A DNA stretch of 53,252 bases from JBDSLU01 sp031407765 (GCA_031407765.1 JANOIR010000446.1:1-53252); one strand, 5' to 3'; shown: positions 27,151-36,572, counted from the stretch's first letter. The notes: a model not told the origin generated them from the letters alone. Program-made: numbers and translations.

Positions 27151-27813
27151 GTGAAGCCTGTGCGCGCCATTACGTGGGCCGACGCTGGCGACCGCGAAGC
27201 GGTCCTGGTGGCGGGGTGTATCGCCGGGGACGACAGTGCCTGCTCCCATCTGGTCGCGGAGCACCAGCGGATGGTCTACCAGCTGGCGTTCCACCTGCTG
27301 GCCGATCACAACGACGCTCTCGACCTGTCGCAGGACGTCTTTCTGCAGGTCTTCCGGATGCTGCCGCGGTTTCGCGGTCAGTCGACCCTGAAGACCTGGA
27401 TCTACCGCATCGTCGTCAACCAGGCGCGCAACCGGCAGCGGTGGTGGCGGCGGCGGTTCCGCTCGGCGCAGGTCTCGCTCGATCAGCATGTCGAGCAGCA
27501 CGGCGACCTGCCGGCCACCAGCACCGCCAACGAGCCGGATCGGGTGCTCGGCCGCCGCGAGCTGGCGGTGCGCCTGACCAACGCGCTCCTGGCGTTGCCT
27601 TTCGACCAGCGGTCGGCGCTGGTCCTGCGAGAGATGGACGGATTGAGCTACGAGGAAATCGCGTTTTCGCAAGGCGTCGCGGTCGGGACGGTGAAGTCCC
27701 GGCTGGCGCGCGCCCGCGAGCTGCTCCGGGCGGAGCTGCGCGAGACCCCGGGGCAGGCCGTCTCGCCGATCGACGCCGCCCTCGCCGCCCGCCTGGAAGG
27801 AGGCCGGCCGTGA
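27151..27813 (+). CDS. RNA polymerase ECF sigma factor (RpoE type), 220 residues
   Basis: Region 2 shows HLVAEHQRMVYQLAFHLLADHNDALDLSQDVFLQVFRML followed by FRGQSTLKTWIYRIVVNQARN. Region 4 shows LLALPFDQRSALVLREMDGLSYEEIAFSQGVAVGTVKSRLARARELL, with the helix-turn-helix at the end. The GTG at 27151 was chosen because GGAG stands seven bases upstream; a GTG at 27127 is possible. The gene overlaps the anti-sigma gene by GTGA. The function is envelope or extracytoplasmic signal-dependent transcription. Confidence 0.93.
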   Translation: MKPVRAITWADAGDREAVLVAGCIAGDDSACSHLVAEHQRMVYQLAFHLLADHNDALDLSQDVFLQVFRMLPRFRGQSTLKTWIYRIVVNQARNRQRWWRRRFRSAQVSLDQHVEQHGDLPATSTANEPDRVLGRRELAVRLTNALLALPFDQRSALVLREMDGLSYEEIAFSQGVAVGTVKSRLARARELLRAELRETPGQAVSPIDAALAARLEGGRP

Positions 27814-28586
27814 GGCATTCGATGATGTGCTCGTCGGTCGTCGACCTGCTCGAGCCGCTGCACGACGGCGAACTGGCCATCGGCGAGCAGGTGCGGGTCG
27901 AAAATCATTTGGCGCTGTGCGCCGCCTGTCACGCCACCGCGCGCGAGCTGCGTGAGGTGCGCCAGATGATGAGCGCCGCGCTCGGCACGCGGGCGCCGCG
28001 CGACGAGGCGGAGCTGTCGCGCGATCTCGACGCGATGTCGCAGTCGGTGGTGAGCCGGGTGCGGAGCGAGCGCGAAGCGTCGTGGCCGGTCCAGGTCGGG
28101 CACGCGTTCGAGGACCTGCACTTCGTCTACGCCGGCCTCGGCGCGATGAGTGCCACCGCGTCGTGCATCCTGGCCATCGCCGGTCTGTTGTATTTCGCCC
28201 CGGCGCAGCGCGACGACTCGCTGTCGGGCCTGCTGGCGGCGATGGCCGAGCCGGGCTCGAACCGCAATCCGGTGAGCCTCGACGAGCGCATGGTGCTGCC
28301 GCGGGTCGCCGACGACCACGTCGACGTCCTCGAAGGGCTGCCCGAGACCTCGACCCCGCATCCGAGCGCGCTGGCCGTGGCCGGTGTGCTGACCCAGGAA
28401 GGCATCGTCGCGCAGGCGTCGTTCCTGCCGGCCAAGGAAGACGACGAGCTCGAGCGTCGCGTCATGCAGGCGGTATCGTCGACCCGCTTCCGTCCGGCCC
28501 AGCGCCATGGGTCTCCGATTGCCGTGAACCTGATCTGGCTCTTTGAGCAGACCACGGTCCGCGGCAAGCTAGACGGTAAGATTTAG
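27810..28586 (+). CDS. Anti-sigma factor with zinc finger, membrane helix and TonB_C-like domain, 258 residues
   Basis: The N-terminal zf-HC2 motif HLALCAACHATARE (His-X3-Cys-X2-Cys) is typical of zinc-binding anti-sigma domains. A transmembrane helix follows at about residues 110-132 (GAMSATASCILAIAGLLYF). The periplasmic part ends with VAGVLTQEGIVAQASFL, then RRVMQAVSSTRFRPAQRHGSPIAVNLIWLF, which resembles the C-terminal domain of TonB-type proteins. The start is the GTG at 27810 with AAGGAGG upstream, overlapping the sigma stop. It should hold the sigma factor at the membrane. It ends overlapping, by four bases, the convergent beta-propeller gene. Confidence 0.85.
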   Translation: MRHSMMCSSVVDLLEPLHDGELAIGEQVRVENHLALCAACHATARELREVRQMMSAALGTRAPRDEAELSRDLDAMSQSVVSRVRSEREASWPVQVGHAFEDLHFVYAGLGAMSATASCILAIAGLLYFAPAQRDDSLSGLLAAMAEPGSNRNPVSLDERMVLPRVADDHVDVLEGLPETSTPHPSALAVAGVLTQEGIVAQASFLPAKEDDELERRVMQAVSSTRFRPAQRHGSPIAVNLIWLFEQTTVRGKLDGKI

Positions 28587-30802
28587 CGCAGCAGGGCGGT
28601 CGCGACGTTGCCCAGCGCGTCGGTCGCGCGGACCACGACCGGCGACTTGGCGCCGGCGTCGAGCGTCAGCTCGAAGCGTTCATCCCGCGAGTCCAGCAGC
28701 CCATCGACCGGATACGCCTGTCGCCAGCGATCGCCGGCGCTGGCGTACTCCACCTTCTGGATGGGTGAGTGGGTGTCCTGCACCGTGAAGCGCACGACGG
28801 CGCCGGCGCCCGCCGCAGGCGGGGTGATGGACACCGCCGGCGGGGTGTTGTCGATGTTGAAGCTCTGGCTCTCGCGCTCGCCCTGGAGCCCCATCCCCGG
28901 CGCGTTGCCGGCGGCGTCGGACGCGGTCACCTTGAGTACGTAGGTGCCGTCCGGGACCGTCGTCGTGTCCCACGTGTAGACGTCGTCGCCGAGGTCGCCC
29001 TTGAGCGCCGTCCAGATCCGATCGCCTTCGCGCCGGTAGGCGAGGGCGTAGTGGAGGCGATCGCCGTCTGCGTCGCGCCCCGACCAGACGAACGTCTGCA
29101 GGCTCTTCTGGTAGGTGCGGCGGCCGAGCGTCTGGCCGATCGACGGCGTGCCCGGCGCCACCGCGCGCGGTTCGGGCGAGCCGTCGATGCCGGCCAGCTC
29201 AGGGTCGCCGGTCGGGAAGGGCCGCTGGAACACCACGCCGGCGGGGTGCACGGTGACGCTGTCGATGATCGGCCGGGTGTTGCGCGGCAGGTAGGCGGCG
29301 GACACCGAGGTCAGCACGGGGCTGGCGCCGCTGGCGCCGGTCAGGACCGCCTTCCACTGCAGGTAGCGCGCCTTCGGGCTCTCGATGCGGGTGCCGAGCG
29401 CGGCGGTGTAGGGGGCCGACCAGGCGCTCCAGGTCGTGTCCGGCGTGCGGGTGTTGCCGCTGCGCGTCTGCAGGGCGATCGCCGTCCCCGGCGGCAGCGT
29501 CGCCTGCCAGCGGATCGTGCCCCAGGTCGCGACCGTCGTGGTGTCGCGCACGTCCGAGACGTAGGAGCCGGTCGCGGCCGGCTTCGACGAGAGGCGCAGC
29601 ACGCGCCCCGGATTCGAGGCGGCGAGCAGGATGCCGCCGGCGCCATCGTCGGCGATCGCGGTGATCTGCTGGGCGTCGGTCCGCGTCACCAGCGTCGCCA
29701 CGACGGGGTCGCCCGAGAGCCGATAGAGCTTGCCCTTGCCGCCGGTGCCGACGAGGAGGCTGCCGCCCGGCTCGACGAGCACGTCGTAGGGCACGTCGTC
29801 GGGCGAGTCCCACACCGTGGTCCAGTCGCCGTCGGCGGCGATGCGGTAGATCGCCCCCTTCTGGGCGCCGCTGCCGCGCGACTCTCCGCCGCTGGTCGCC
29901 GGGGCCGAGGAGACGACGGCGCTGTCGCCGATCGCCGTGACGGTGACCTCGGTCGACATCGTCACGGCGGCACTGGTGTCGACGCTGGGCCGCGGCGTCT
30001 GGTCGCCGGGCGTCGAAGTCGCAGCGCCGGTCGCGGTGGCGTAGGTGAAGCCGCCCGCCACACGCAGGCTGCGTACTTCCTGGTAGCCGGCTTCGAGGAG
30101 CACGAACGGCTTGCCGTCGGCCTCGACGCGGACGACGCGGCCTGGCGTCGACGTGCCGACGAGCAGCCGGCCCGAGCTGTCGAACGCGAGCGCGCTGACG
30201 TGCTCGGTGGTGGTGTCGTAGAAGAGCGTGCCGGCGCCGCCTGCCGCGGGCACCTTGTAGACCTTGCCCTTGCCGCCGGTGCCGACGTAGATGGTGCCGT
30301 CCGGTGCCACCGCGATCGCCCAGATGTACTTGTCCTCGGGATCGAAGAACGTCGAGGCGGTGCCGTCGGCGGCGACGCGGTAGACCTTGCCGTCGGGCGA
30401 GGAGCCGACCAGCACGGAGCCCTGCGGGCCGGCGACGATGGCCTGCAGATCGAGCTCGGCGGCGTCGAAGATCACTTTCGGCGTGCCCTGGGCGGGGAAC
30501 GACCAGAGCTTGCCGTCGTGGCCGGTGGCCGCCCACGCCTGACCTCGCGCCGTCGCGAGGCGCCACACCGCCGGGGTGCCGACCTCCCCGAGCAGCTGCA
30601 GCGCCGGGGCGATCGTCACCCGCCCGTCGGTGTCGATCGACACCGCGTCGGTATCGCCCTTGAGGAAGTCGGTCTGGGTCGCGACGATCCAGAAGCCGGT
30701 GCTCGCCGCCTGGAGGGCGCCGCCAGCGGCGAAGGCCAGCGCCAGCGAGGCGCAGAGGACGGTCCGCGGCCGCGGCCGTCGACAGAATCCGGGAGTGGGC
30801 AT
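28583..30802 (-). CDS. Exported beta-propeller-type protein, 739 residues
   Basis: An N-terminal signal segment (CASLALAFAAGGALQA) is followed by repeated blade-like units with motifs such as VLVGSSPDGKVYRVAADG, IYVGTGGKGKVYKVPAAGG and LLVGTGGKGKLYRLSGDP, which fit an NHL/WD40-like propeller over residues 60-420. The C-terminal third has fibronectin-type or Ig-like motifs (YVLKVTASDAAGNAPG, FNIDNTPPAVSITPP). The function is unknown. The ATG at 30802 lies five bases after the stop of the S55 peptidase gene, so the two are likely co-transcribed. Confidence 0.8.
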   Translation of the reverse strand: MPTPGFCRRPRPRTVLCASLALAFAAGGALQAASTGFWIVATQTDFLKGDTDAVSIDTDGRVTIAPALQLLGEVGTPAVWRLATARGQAWAATGHDGKLWSFPAQGTPKVIFDAAELDLQAIVAGPQGSVLVGSSPDGKVYRVAADGTASTFFDPEDKYIWAIAVAPDGTIYVGTGGKGKVYKVPAAGGAGTLFYDTTTEHVSALAFDSSGRLLVGTSTPGRVVRVEADGKPFVLLEAGYQEVRSLRVAGGFTYATATGAATSTPGDQTPRPSVDTSAAVTMSTEVTVTAIGDSAVVSSAPATSGGESRGSGAQKGAIYRIAADGDWTTVWDSPDDVPYDVLVEPGGSLLVGTGGKGKLYRLSGDPVVATLVTRTDAQQITAIADDGAGGILLAASNPGRVLRLSSKPAATGSYVSDVRDTTTVATWGTIRWQATLPPGTAIALQTRSGNTRTPDTTWSAWSAPYTAALGTRIESPKARYLQWKAVLTGASGASPVLTSVSAAYLPRNTRPIIDSVTVHPAGVVFQRPFPTGDPELAGIDGSPEPRAVAPGTPSIGQTLGRRTYQKSLQTFVWSGRDADGDRLHYALAYRREGDRIWTALKGDLGDDVYTWDTTTVPDGTYVLKVTASDAAGNAPGMGLQGERESQSFNIDNTPPAVSITPPAAGAGAVVRFTVQDTHSPIQKVEYASAGDRWRQAYPVDGLLDSRDERFELTLDAGAKSPVVVRATDALGNVATALLR

Positions 30803-30807
30803 GGAGA

Positions 30808-32697
30808 TCAGTTGGGGCGGACCAGGACCTGGAGCGTGCGCTGGCCGGTGATGGCCTCGTCGGACGGCACGTCCCATTCGCCGACGACGGCCGCCGAGAG
30901 CGGCTGCACGACGACACCGGGCTGTGCGCCCTCGATCACGGCGAGGACCGACGGTGGCAGCGCCGGCTCTCGTTCACCGGCGACGATGGCGCCGGCGACG
31001 GTGCGCGTCAGCTTGACGTAGATGCGGTTGTTGCGGCGGGCTTCGTTGAAGGCGCGAATGAGCTGCGGGACGCTGTCGCTCGTCGACGGCGGCCGCTGCT
31101 CGCGCTGCTCGGTCGATGCCAGGCGCGTGCCGTCGGAGACGATGAGTGAGAGCGTTCCCGTCGAGCCGGCGGGAATCTGGATGGGGATGGTGTGGGTCCG
31201 CTCGACGCCGCGGTAGGAGCGGGTCACGACGTGGACCGGAACTGTCTCGCCCGGCCGCGGCTCGCGCTTGCCCAGCCACACCCGCTCGATGCTCGCCGTC
31301 CGTGGCTCCTCGAACGACTGGATGGCCAGCTCGACGCCGTCGATCTGGACCGGCTGGCGCTCGTTGCGCAGCAGCAGCGACAGCGGGCCGGCGACCGACG
31401 CGGCGGCGCCGATCGCCGGGGAGTCGCCGGAGAAGACGTCGTCGATCGCGACGCTGCCATGCCCGCGCACCTGGGCGGAGCCGCGGACGAGGAAGGTGGC
31501 GACGCCGAACTCGCGCTCGTAGGCCTGCAGCGTGTTGGCGATCGAGGCGAAGGTCAGGAGCGGCGTGAAGAGCTGGTCCTTGACGATCTCGAACCGGAAG
31601 GTGCGTGCCGGCGCCCGATCGGACTGCAGGGTGAGCGTCACCGGGACCAGCGCCGGCCCGGCGCCGAGCGTGCCGGCGATGGCGGTCGAACGGTCCTGCC
31701 GGACGGTGCCGACGACGTCGCCGATTGCGGCGAGCTTCTGCGAGACGTTCAGACTCGGCAGCAGCGTCTGCACGCGGGCCCGGGTCATCGGGAACTCGGT
31801 CGGGCCGAGGTTGAAGAAGGGATGGCCGAAGGCGTAGACCCGGCCGCCGTCGACGTGGGTGACAGTGCCGGTGGCGCCGAAGGTGAGGTCGCCGCGGATC
31901 AGGCTGACGCCGACGGCGTCACCGGGCGCCAGCGCGGGCGGCGCGGCCGCACCGATGTGGGCCCCGGCCCTTGCGGGCCCGCCGACCGCCGCGCCGAGCG
32001 CCCGGGTGAACGCCGCGGCGGTGTCGCCGGAGAAGCCGGCCATCGTGTAGGCGACCGCGATCGGCCGCAGCTGGGCATGATTCGGCAGCGCGGCGAGCGC
32101 CGGCGCATCGAGGCCGGTGAGCGGGATCGGTGCGCTGGCGGCGGTGACACGGGCGAACGCGTCGCGCATCGCGGCAGCGAACACGGCCGGCGCCGCCGGC
32201 CAGTGGACGTCCGCCGACGCGCTGCGCACCGGTGCCGACGTGCCGGTGCTGCGCTCGGTCGCGTCGATCATGTCGGCGATCGGCGTGATCCCGGCGATCG
32301 GCTCCTTCGAGAAGGCACCGAGCGAGTACGACACCGCACCGATGAGCCGGTTGTCGATATAGACCGGGCTGCCGCTCATGCCCTGCATCACGCCGGTGTC
32401 GGCGAGGCGATGGCCGGAGAGACGGGCCAGGATCAGGTGGCGGCGCGGGCCGACGGCGTTCGGCAGCGTGCCGAGGATCTCGACCTGGAATTCGGATCGC
32501 GTCTCGCCGTCGAAGACGGTCACGCCGGTCCCGCGCATGCCGGGCTTGACCGCGTCGACCGGCATGAACGGTTCAGCGCCACGCAGCTGGACCGCGGGCA
32601 GCGCGCAGACCAGCGCCGTGACGAAGCATGCAACGGGCAGCAGCCGCGTTGGCCGGGGCAATCGGAGGCGGGACGCAAATGACAAAAGGATGCTCAA
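30808..32697 (-). CDS. Exported protein with SpoIVB-type (S55) peptidase domain, 629 residues
   Basis: After a signal segment (LLPVACFVTALVCALPAVQL) comes FMPVDAVKPGMRGTGVTVF, then the SpoIVB-like active-site region GVMQGMSGSPVYIDNRLIGAV (Ser in MSGSPV). Further on is VYAFGHPFFNLGPTEFPMT, another S55 hallmark with its His. In Bacillus, SpoIVB cleaves a signalling partner; in Acidobacteria the targets are unknown. The start codon is uncertain: the listed start is a TTG and no ATG is near. A TATACT directly before this TTG could be a -10 hexamer, in which case translation begins further inside. Confidence 0.82.
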   Translation of the reverse strand: MSILLSFASRLRLPRPTRLLPVACFVTALVCALPAVQLRGAEPFMPVDAVKPGMRGTGVTVFDGETRSEFQVEILGTLPNAVGPRRHLILARLSGHRLADTGVMQGMSGSPVYIDNRLIGAVSYSLGAFSKEPIAGITPIADMIDATERSTGTSAPVRSASADVHWPAAPAVFAAAMRDAFARVTAASAPIPLTGLDAPALAALPNHAQLRPIAVAYTMAGFSGDTAAAFTRALGAAVGGPARAGAHIGAAAPPALAPGDAVGVSLIRGDLTFGATGTVTHVDGGRVYAFGHPFFNLGPTEFPMTRARVQTLLPSLNVSQKLAAIGDVVGTVRQDRSTAIAGTLGAGPALVPVTLTLQSDRAPARTFRFEIVKDQLFTPLLTFASIANTLQAYEREFGVATFLVRGSAQVRGHGSVAIDDVFSGDSPAIGAAASVAGPLSLLLRNERQPVQIDGVELAIQSFEEPRTASIERVWLGKREPRPGETVPVHVVTRSYRGVERTHTIPIQIPAGSTGTLSLIVSDGTRLASTEQREQRPPSTSDSVPQLIRAFNEARRNNRIYVKLTRTVAGAIVAGEREPALPPSVLAVIEGAQPGVVVQPLSAAVVGEWDVPSDEAITGQRTLQVLVRPN

Positions 32698-32734
32698 AGT
32701 ATAGCGCTCCGGGCCGGAAAGCCGCCAAATCGCG

Positions 32735-32761
32735 TTGACCGTGTCCCGCTCTCTCTGTTAT
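32735..32761 (+). promoter_or_regulatory. Candidate promoter of the aromatic operon
   Basis: TTGACC (32735-32740) matches the -35 consensus at five positions. TGTTAT (32756-32761) matches the -10 at four, with a short spacer of 15 bases. Transcription from here would begin just before the leader ATG at 32773. A TATACT on the other strand at 32698-32703 may serve the divergent gene. Confidence 0.4.
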
Positions 32762-32772
32762 CGTCACCGGCC

Positions 32773-32943
32773 ATGGATCGGTTGCACGACTTCGGCGTAA
32801 TGGCGGCTGCCACCGTGGCGGCTCGCGGCGTGCGCCTGTCGTCCAGCCCCGCGTTTGGCCCCTCTGCCTGGTTTGGCTCGTTTGGCTCGTTTGGCAACCG
32901 GGTCTGGTGGTATGACGTCCATCAGGTCGAGGGGGCCGTCTAG
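32773..32943 (+). CDS. trpL: Leader peptide of the aromatic operon, 56 residues
   Basis: The frame opens at ATG 32773 (or at the second ATG, 32800) and ends at TAG 32941-32943. The distal half is packed with aromatic codons: Phe at codons 28, 34, 37 and 40 (all TTT, although the genome otherwise favours TTC), Trp at 33, 45 and 46, Tyr at 47. The key stretch reads AWFGSFGSFGNRVWWYDV. The stop lies just after the antiterminator sequence and 35 bases before the terminator hairpin. No other gene-like feature explains this composition. The peptide itself probably has no function beyond letting the ribosome sense charged tRNAs. Confidence 0.8.
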   Translation: MDRLHDFGVMAAATVAARGVRLSSSPAFGPSAWFGSFGSFGNRVWWYDVHQVEGAV

Positions 32944-33013
32944 CCAAAGCGGACGACGCGGAATACCAGAGAGTTCGAGCCCCTTCAACCTCACCGGTTG
33001 GAGGGGCTTTTTT
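32925..33013 (+). promoter_or_regulatory. Attenuator: antiterminator/terminator switch
   Basis: Segment 2 (32925-32936, GGTCGAGGGGGC) can pair with segment 3 (32979-32990, GCCCCTTCAACC) over 11 of 12 positions. Segment 3 can instead pair with segment 4 (32996-33008) to form the terminator. The two structures exclude each other. Segment 2 lies 12-23 bases after the Trp-Trp-Tyr codons (32905-32913) and ends four bases before the leader stop. A ribosome stalled at those codons leaves it free, and a ribosome reaching the stop covers it. An earlier segment, GGCCCCTC at 32857-32864, can pair with segment 2 and could form the pause hairpin. Confidence 0.8.
32978..33013 (+). terminator. Intrinsic terminator of the attenuator
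   Basis: The arm AGCCCCTTCAACC (32978-32990) pairs over 13 bp (one wobble) with GGTTGGAGGGGCT (32996-33008) around loop TCACC. Six Ts follow at 33008-33013. The aroDE start codon is only three bases further on, so the terminator must be conditional. Confidence 0.9.
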
Positions 33014-33016
33014 CGT

Positions 33017-34510
33017 ATGCGTGCATTGATCGTCGAAGCCGTCGCCGCCGCGTCCCCGGACGCGATGCGGAACCAGCGGGACGCCTCCAGGGCCGACATG
33101 GTGGAGCTGCGTCTCGACCTGCTGGACCGCCCCGACGCCGACGCGGCCATGGCCGGCCGGAGCCGGCCGGTGATCGCCACCTGCCGGGCCTCCTGGGAGG
33201 GCGGCCGATTCCAGGGCGCCGAGGCCGATCGCCTGGCGATCCTGGCGCGGGCGCTGGCGCTGGGCGCCGACTACGTCGACCTCGAATGGAAGGCCGCCGC
33301 CGCGCTCGAGCACTGGCCGGCCGAGTTGCGCGCCCGCGTCGTGCTGTCGAGCCACGACTTCGAGGGCGTGCCGGCCGATCTGGCCGATCGCGTGCGCGAC
33401 ATGCGTCGCTACGGCACCGCCATGGTGAAGATCGCGGTGACCGCGGCGCGGCTCCGGGACACGCTGCCGGTGATCGCCATCGGCCGCGCTGGCCGCGACG
33501 CGGGCGAGCGCACGGTCGTGATCGCGATGGGGACCCCCGGGCTGGCGACGCGCGTCCTGCCCGAGCACGTCGGCTCGGCATGGACCTACGGCGGCAACGG
33601 CGTGGCGCCCGGGCAGGTCACGGTCGACCGCCTGCGCGACGAGTTCCGGGTGGGTGTGGTCGGGGCGTCGACGCCGGTCTACGCTGTCGTCGGCCGGCCG
33701 ATTGGCCACTCGGTTTCGCCGGCCATGCACAACGCCGCCTTCGCCGCGACCGGGATCGACGGCGTCTACCTGCCGTGTGAGGCGGCCGACTTCGAGGATT
33801 TCCTCGCCCTTGCCGATGCGCTCGGCATGGCCGGCGCCAGCGTGACCGCCCCCTACAAGGAGGACGCGGCGCGTGCGGCGGGGCAGGCCGGCGCGCTCAA
33901 CACGCTGCGGCGACGCGCCGGCGACTGGCCCGGCGACTGGCCCGGCGGCTGGGACGGGACCAACACCGACGTCGAAGGTTTCCTGGCTCCGCTCGCCGCC
34001 GAGGCGCTCGAGGGGCGCCGCGCCGCCGTGGTCGGTGCCGGCGGCTCGGCGCGTTCGGTCATCAGCGGCCTCCTGTCGCGCGGCGCACGGGTGTCGGTGC
34101 ACGCCCGGCGTCCCGAGGCGGCGCAGGCGCTGGCGGACACCGCCCACGTCACGGCGGGAGCGTGGCCGGTGCCGCGCGGCAGCTGGGATGTGCTCGTGAA
34201 CACGACACCAGTCGGTACCCATCCCGACGTGGATCGATCGCCGGTCGCCGCCGAGGATTTCAGCATCGGGCTCGACGGCGCGCTGGTGTATGACCTCGTC
34301 TACAACCCGCGGCCGACGCGCCTGCTGCGCGACGCCGCGGCGGCCGGCTGCCGCACCCTCGACGGCCTCGACATGCTGGTCGCCCAGGCGATCCGGCAGT
34401 TCGCGTGGTGGACCGGCGTGACGCCGGAGACGCGTGTCCTGCGGGAGGCCGCGGAGCGGCGGCTGGCGGCGATGTCGGCCGCCCGGGCAGAAGCCGGGAC
34501 ACCTGTATGA
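33017..34510 (+). CDS. aroDE: Bifunctional 3-dehydroquinate dehydratase (type I)/shikimate dehydrogenase, 497 residues
   Basis: Residues 1-210 are a type I dehydroquinase: ADMVELRLDLLD, the His of VVLSSHDFEG and the Schiff-base Lys138 in AMVKIAVTA. Residues from about 222 are shikimate dehydrogenase: VVGRPIGHSVSPAMHNAAF, Lys281 in VTAPYKE, DGTNTDVEGF and the NADP-binding AAVVGAGGSARSVISGLL. The two enzymes catalyse consecutive steps of the shikimate pathway. The start is ATG 33017, just after the attenuator; no Shine-Dalgarno is visible apart from GGAGGGG within the terminator arm 11 bases upstream. It overlaps trpE by ATGA. Confidence 0.94.
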   Translation: MRALIVEAVAAASPDAMRNQRDASRADMVELRLDLLDRPDADAAMAGRSRPVIATCRASWEGGRFQGAEADRLAILARALALGADYVDLEWKAAAALEHWPAELRARVVLSSHDFEGVPADLADRVRDMRRYGTAMVKIAVTAARLRDTLPVIAIGRAGRDAGERTVVIAMGTPGLATRVLPEHVGSAWTYGGNGVAPGQVTVDRLRDEFRVGVVGASTPVYAVVGRPIGHSVSPAMHNAAFAATGIDGVYLPCEAADFEDFLALADALGMAGASVTAPYKEDAARAAGQAGALNTLRRRAGDWPGDWPGGWDGTNTDVEGFLAPLAAEALEGRRAAVVGAGGSARSVISGLLSRGARVSVHARRPEAAQALADTAHVTAGAWPVPRGSWDVLVNTTPVGTHPDVDRSPVAAEDFSIGLDGALVYDLVYNPRPTRLLRDAAAAGCRTLDGLDMLVAQAIRQFAWWTGVTPETRVLREAAERRLAAMSAARAEAGTPV

Positions 34511-35996
34511 AGCACACGTCGTTCGAAGAATTCGTCGAACTGGCCACGCGCGGCACGTTCGTCCCGGTCTACAAGGAAATCCTTGCCGACCTGCTGACGC
34601 CGGCGGCGGCGTTCCTCAAGGTCGCGGAGCACGCCGACTACTCCTTCCTGCTCGAGAGCGTCGAGGGCGGCGAGCGCATCGCGCGCTACAGCTTCCTCGG
34701 CAAGGATCCCTTCCTGGTGCTGCGGGCGCGCAACGGCGAGACCGTGCTGGAGCGCGCCGGTGAGACGGAAGTCCTGCACGAGCCGTTCATCGAGGCGCTG
34801 CGCCGGGTGATGGCGGAGTACCGCTCGCCGGTCGTGCCCGATCTGCCGCGTCTGACCGGCGGCGCCGTCGGCTTCTTCGGCTACGACGCCGCCCCGTGGT
34901 TCGAGCCGGCGCTCGACGGCGTCTGGCAACGCGAGCGCGAGCGTCTCGGCGATCCGGCCGCCGAAGCGGCGTTCATGCTGTTCGACACGGTGCTCGCCTT
35001 CGATCACGTCCGGCACCGCATCCTGCTGATCGCCAACGCGCGGGTCACGCCGGGCGAGAGCCTCGAGTCGCTCTACCAGTTCGCCTGCGCCCGCATCCAG
35101 TTCCTCGAGCGCGAGCTCGCCGGTGGGCTGTCGCGCGCGACGGCAGGCGGCGGCGATCCGCCGGTGGTCGAAGCGCGGACCACGCGGGCGGAGTTCGAGG
35201 CGGCGGTCCGCACCGCCAAGGAGCACATCGCCGCCGGCGACGTCTACCAGGTGGTGCTGTCGCAACGCTACGACGTGCGGGTCAGCGCCGATCCGTTCAC
35301 CGTCTACCGCGCGTTGCGCCACGTCAACCCGTCGCCCTACATGTATTTCCTGCGCGTCGGCGACGTCTCGATCGTCGGCTCGTCGCCGGAGATGCTGGTG
35401 CGCGTCGAGGGCCGCCACGTCGAGACGCATCCGATCGCCGGCACCCGGCCGCGCGGCGCCACGCACGAGGAGGATCTGCGCCTCGGCGAGGAGCTGAAGC
35501 GCGACGAGAAGGAGCGGGCCGAGCACGTGATGCTGGTCGACCTCGGCCGCAACGACGTCGGCCGCGTCTGCGACTACGGCACCGTGCGCGTGCCGCAGTA
35601 CATGACGATCGATCGCTACTCGCACGTCATGCACCTCGTCTCGCGGGTCGAGGGGCGGCTCTCGGCCGACAAGGATCGCCTCGACGCGCTCGTGGCCTGC
35701 TTCCCGGCCGGGACCGTGTCGGGCGCGCCGAAAATCCGGGCCATGGAGATCATCGCGGCGCTCGAGCCATCATGGCGTGGCGTGTATGCCGGTGCCGTCG
35801 GCTACCTCGATTTCGCCGGCAACCTCGACTGCTGCATCGCCATCCGCACCCTGGTCCTGCGCGACGGCGTCGCCCAGGTGCAGGCCGGGGCCGGCATCGT
35901 CGCCGACTCCGATCCGGCGACGGAATACGAAGAGACGCGGAACAAGGCGCAGGCGCTCCTGCGCGCCCTCGAGCTCGCGCAGCGGGAGCTGCGGTG

Positions 35997-35997
<1 letters not shown>
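34507..35997 (+). CDS. trpE: Anthranilate synthase component I, 496 residues
   Basis: This is the chorismate-binding subunit, which forms anthranilate using ammonia supplied by TrpG. The Trp feedback-site motif LLESVEGGERIARYSF lies at about residues 48-63. The catalytic region contains HIAAGDVYQVVLSQRY, SPYMYFLRVGD, PIAGTRPRGAT, RAEHVMLVDLGRNDVGRV and FPAGTVSGAPKIRAMEII. It overlaps aroDE and trpG. The length is normal. End-product inhibition by Trp would add to transcriptional attenuation. Confidence 0.96.
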
Positions 35998-36566
<569 letters not shown>

Positions 36567-36572
36567 ACACTG

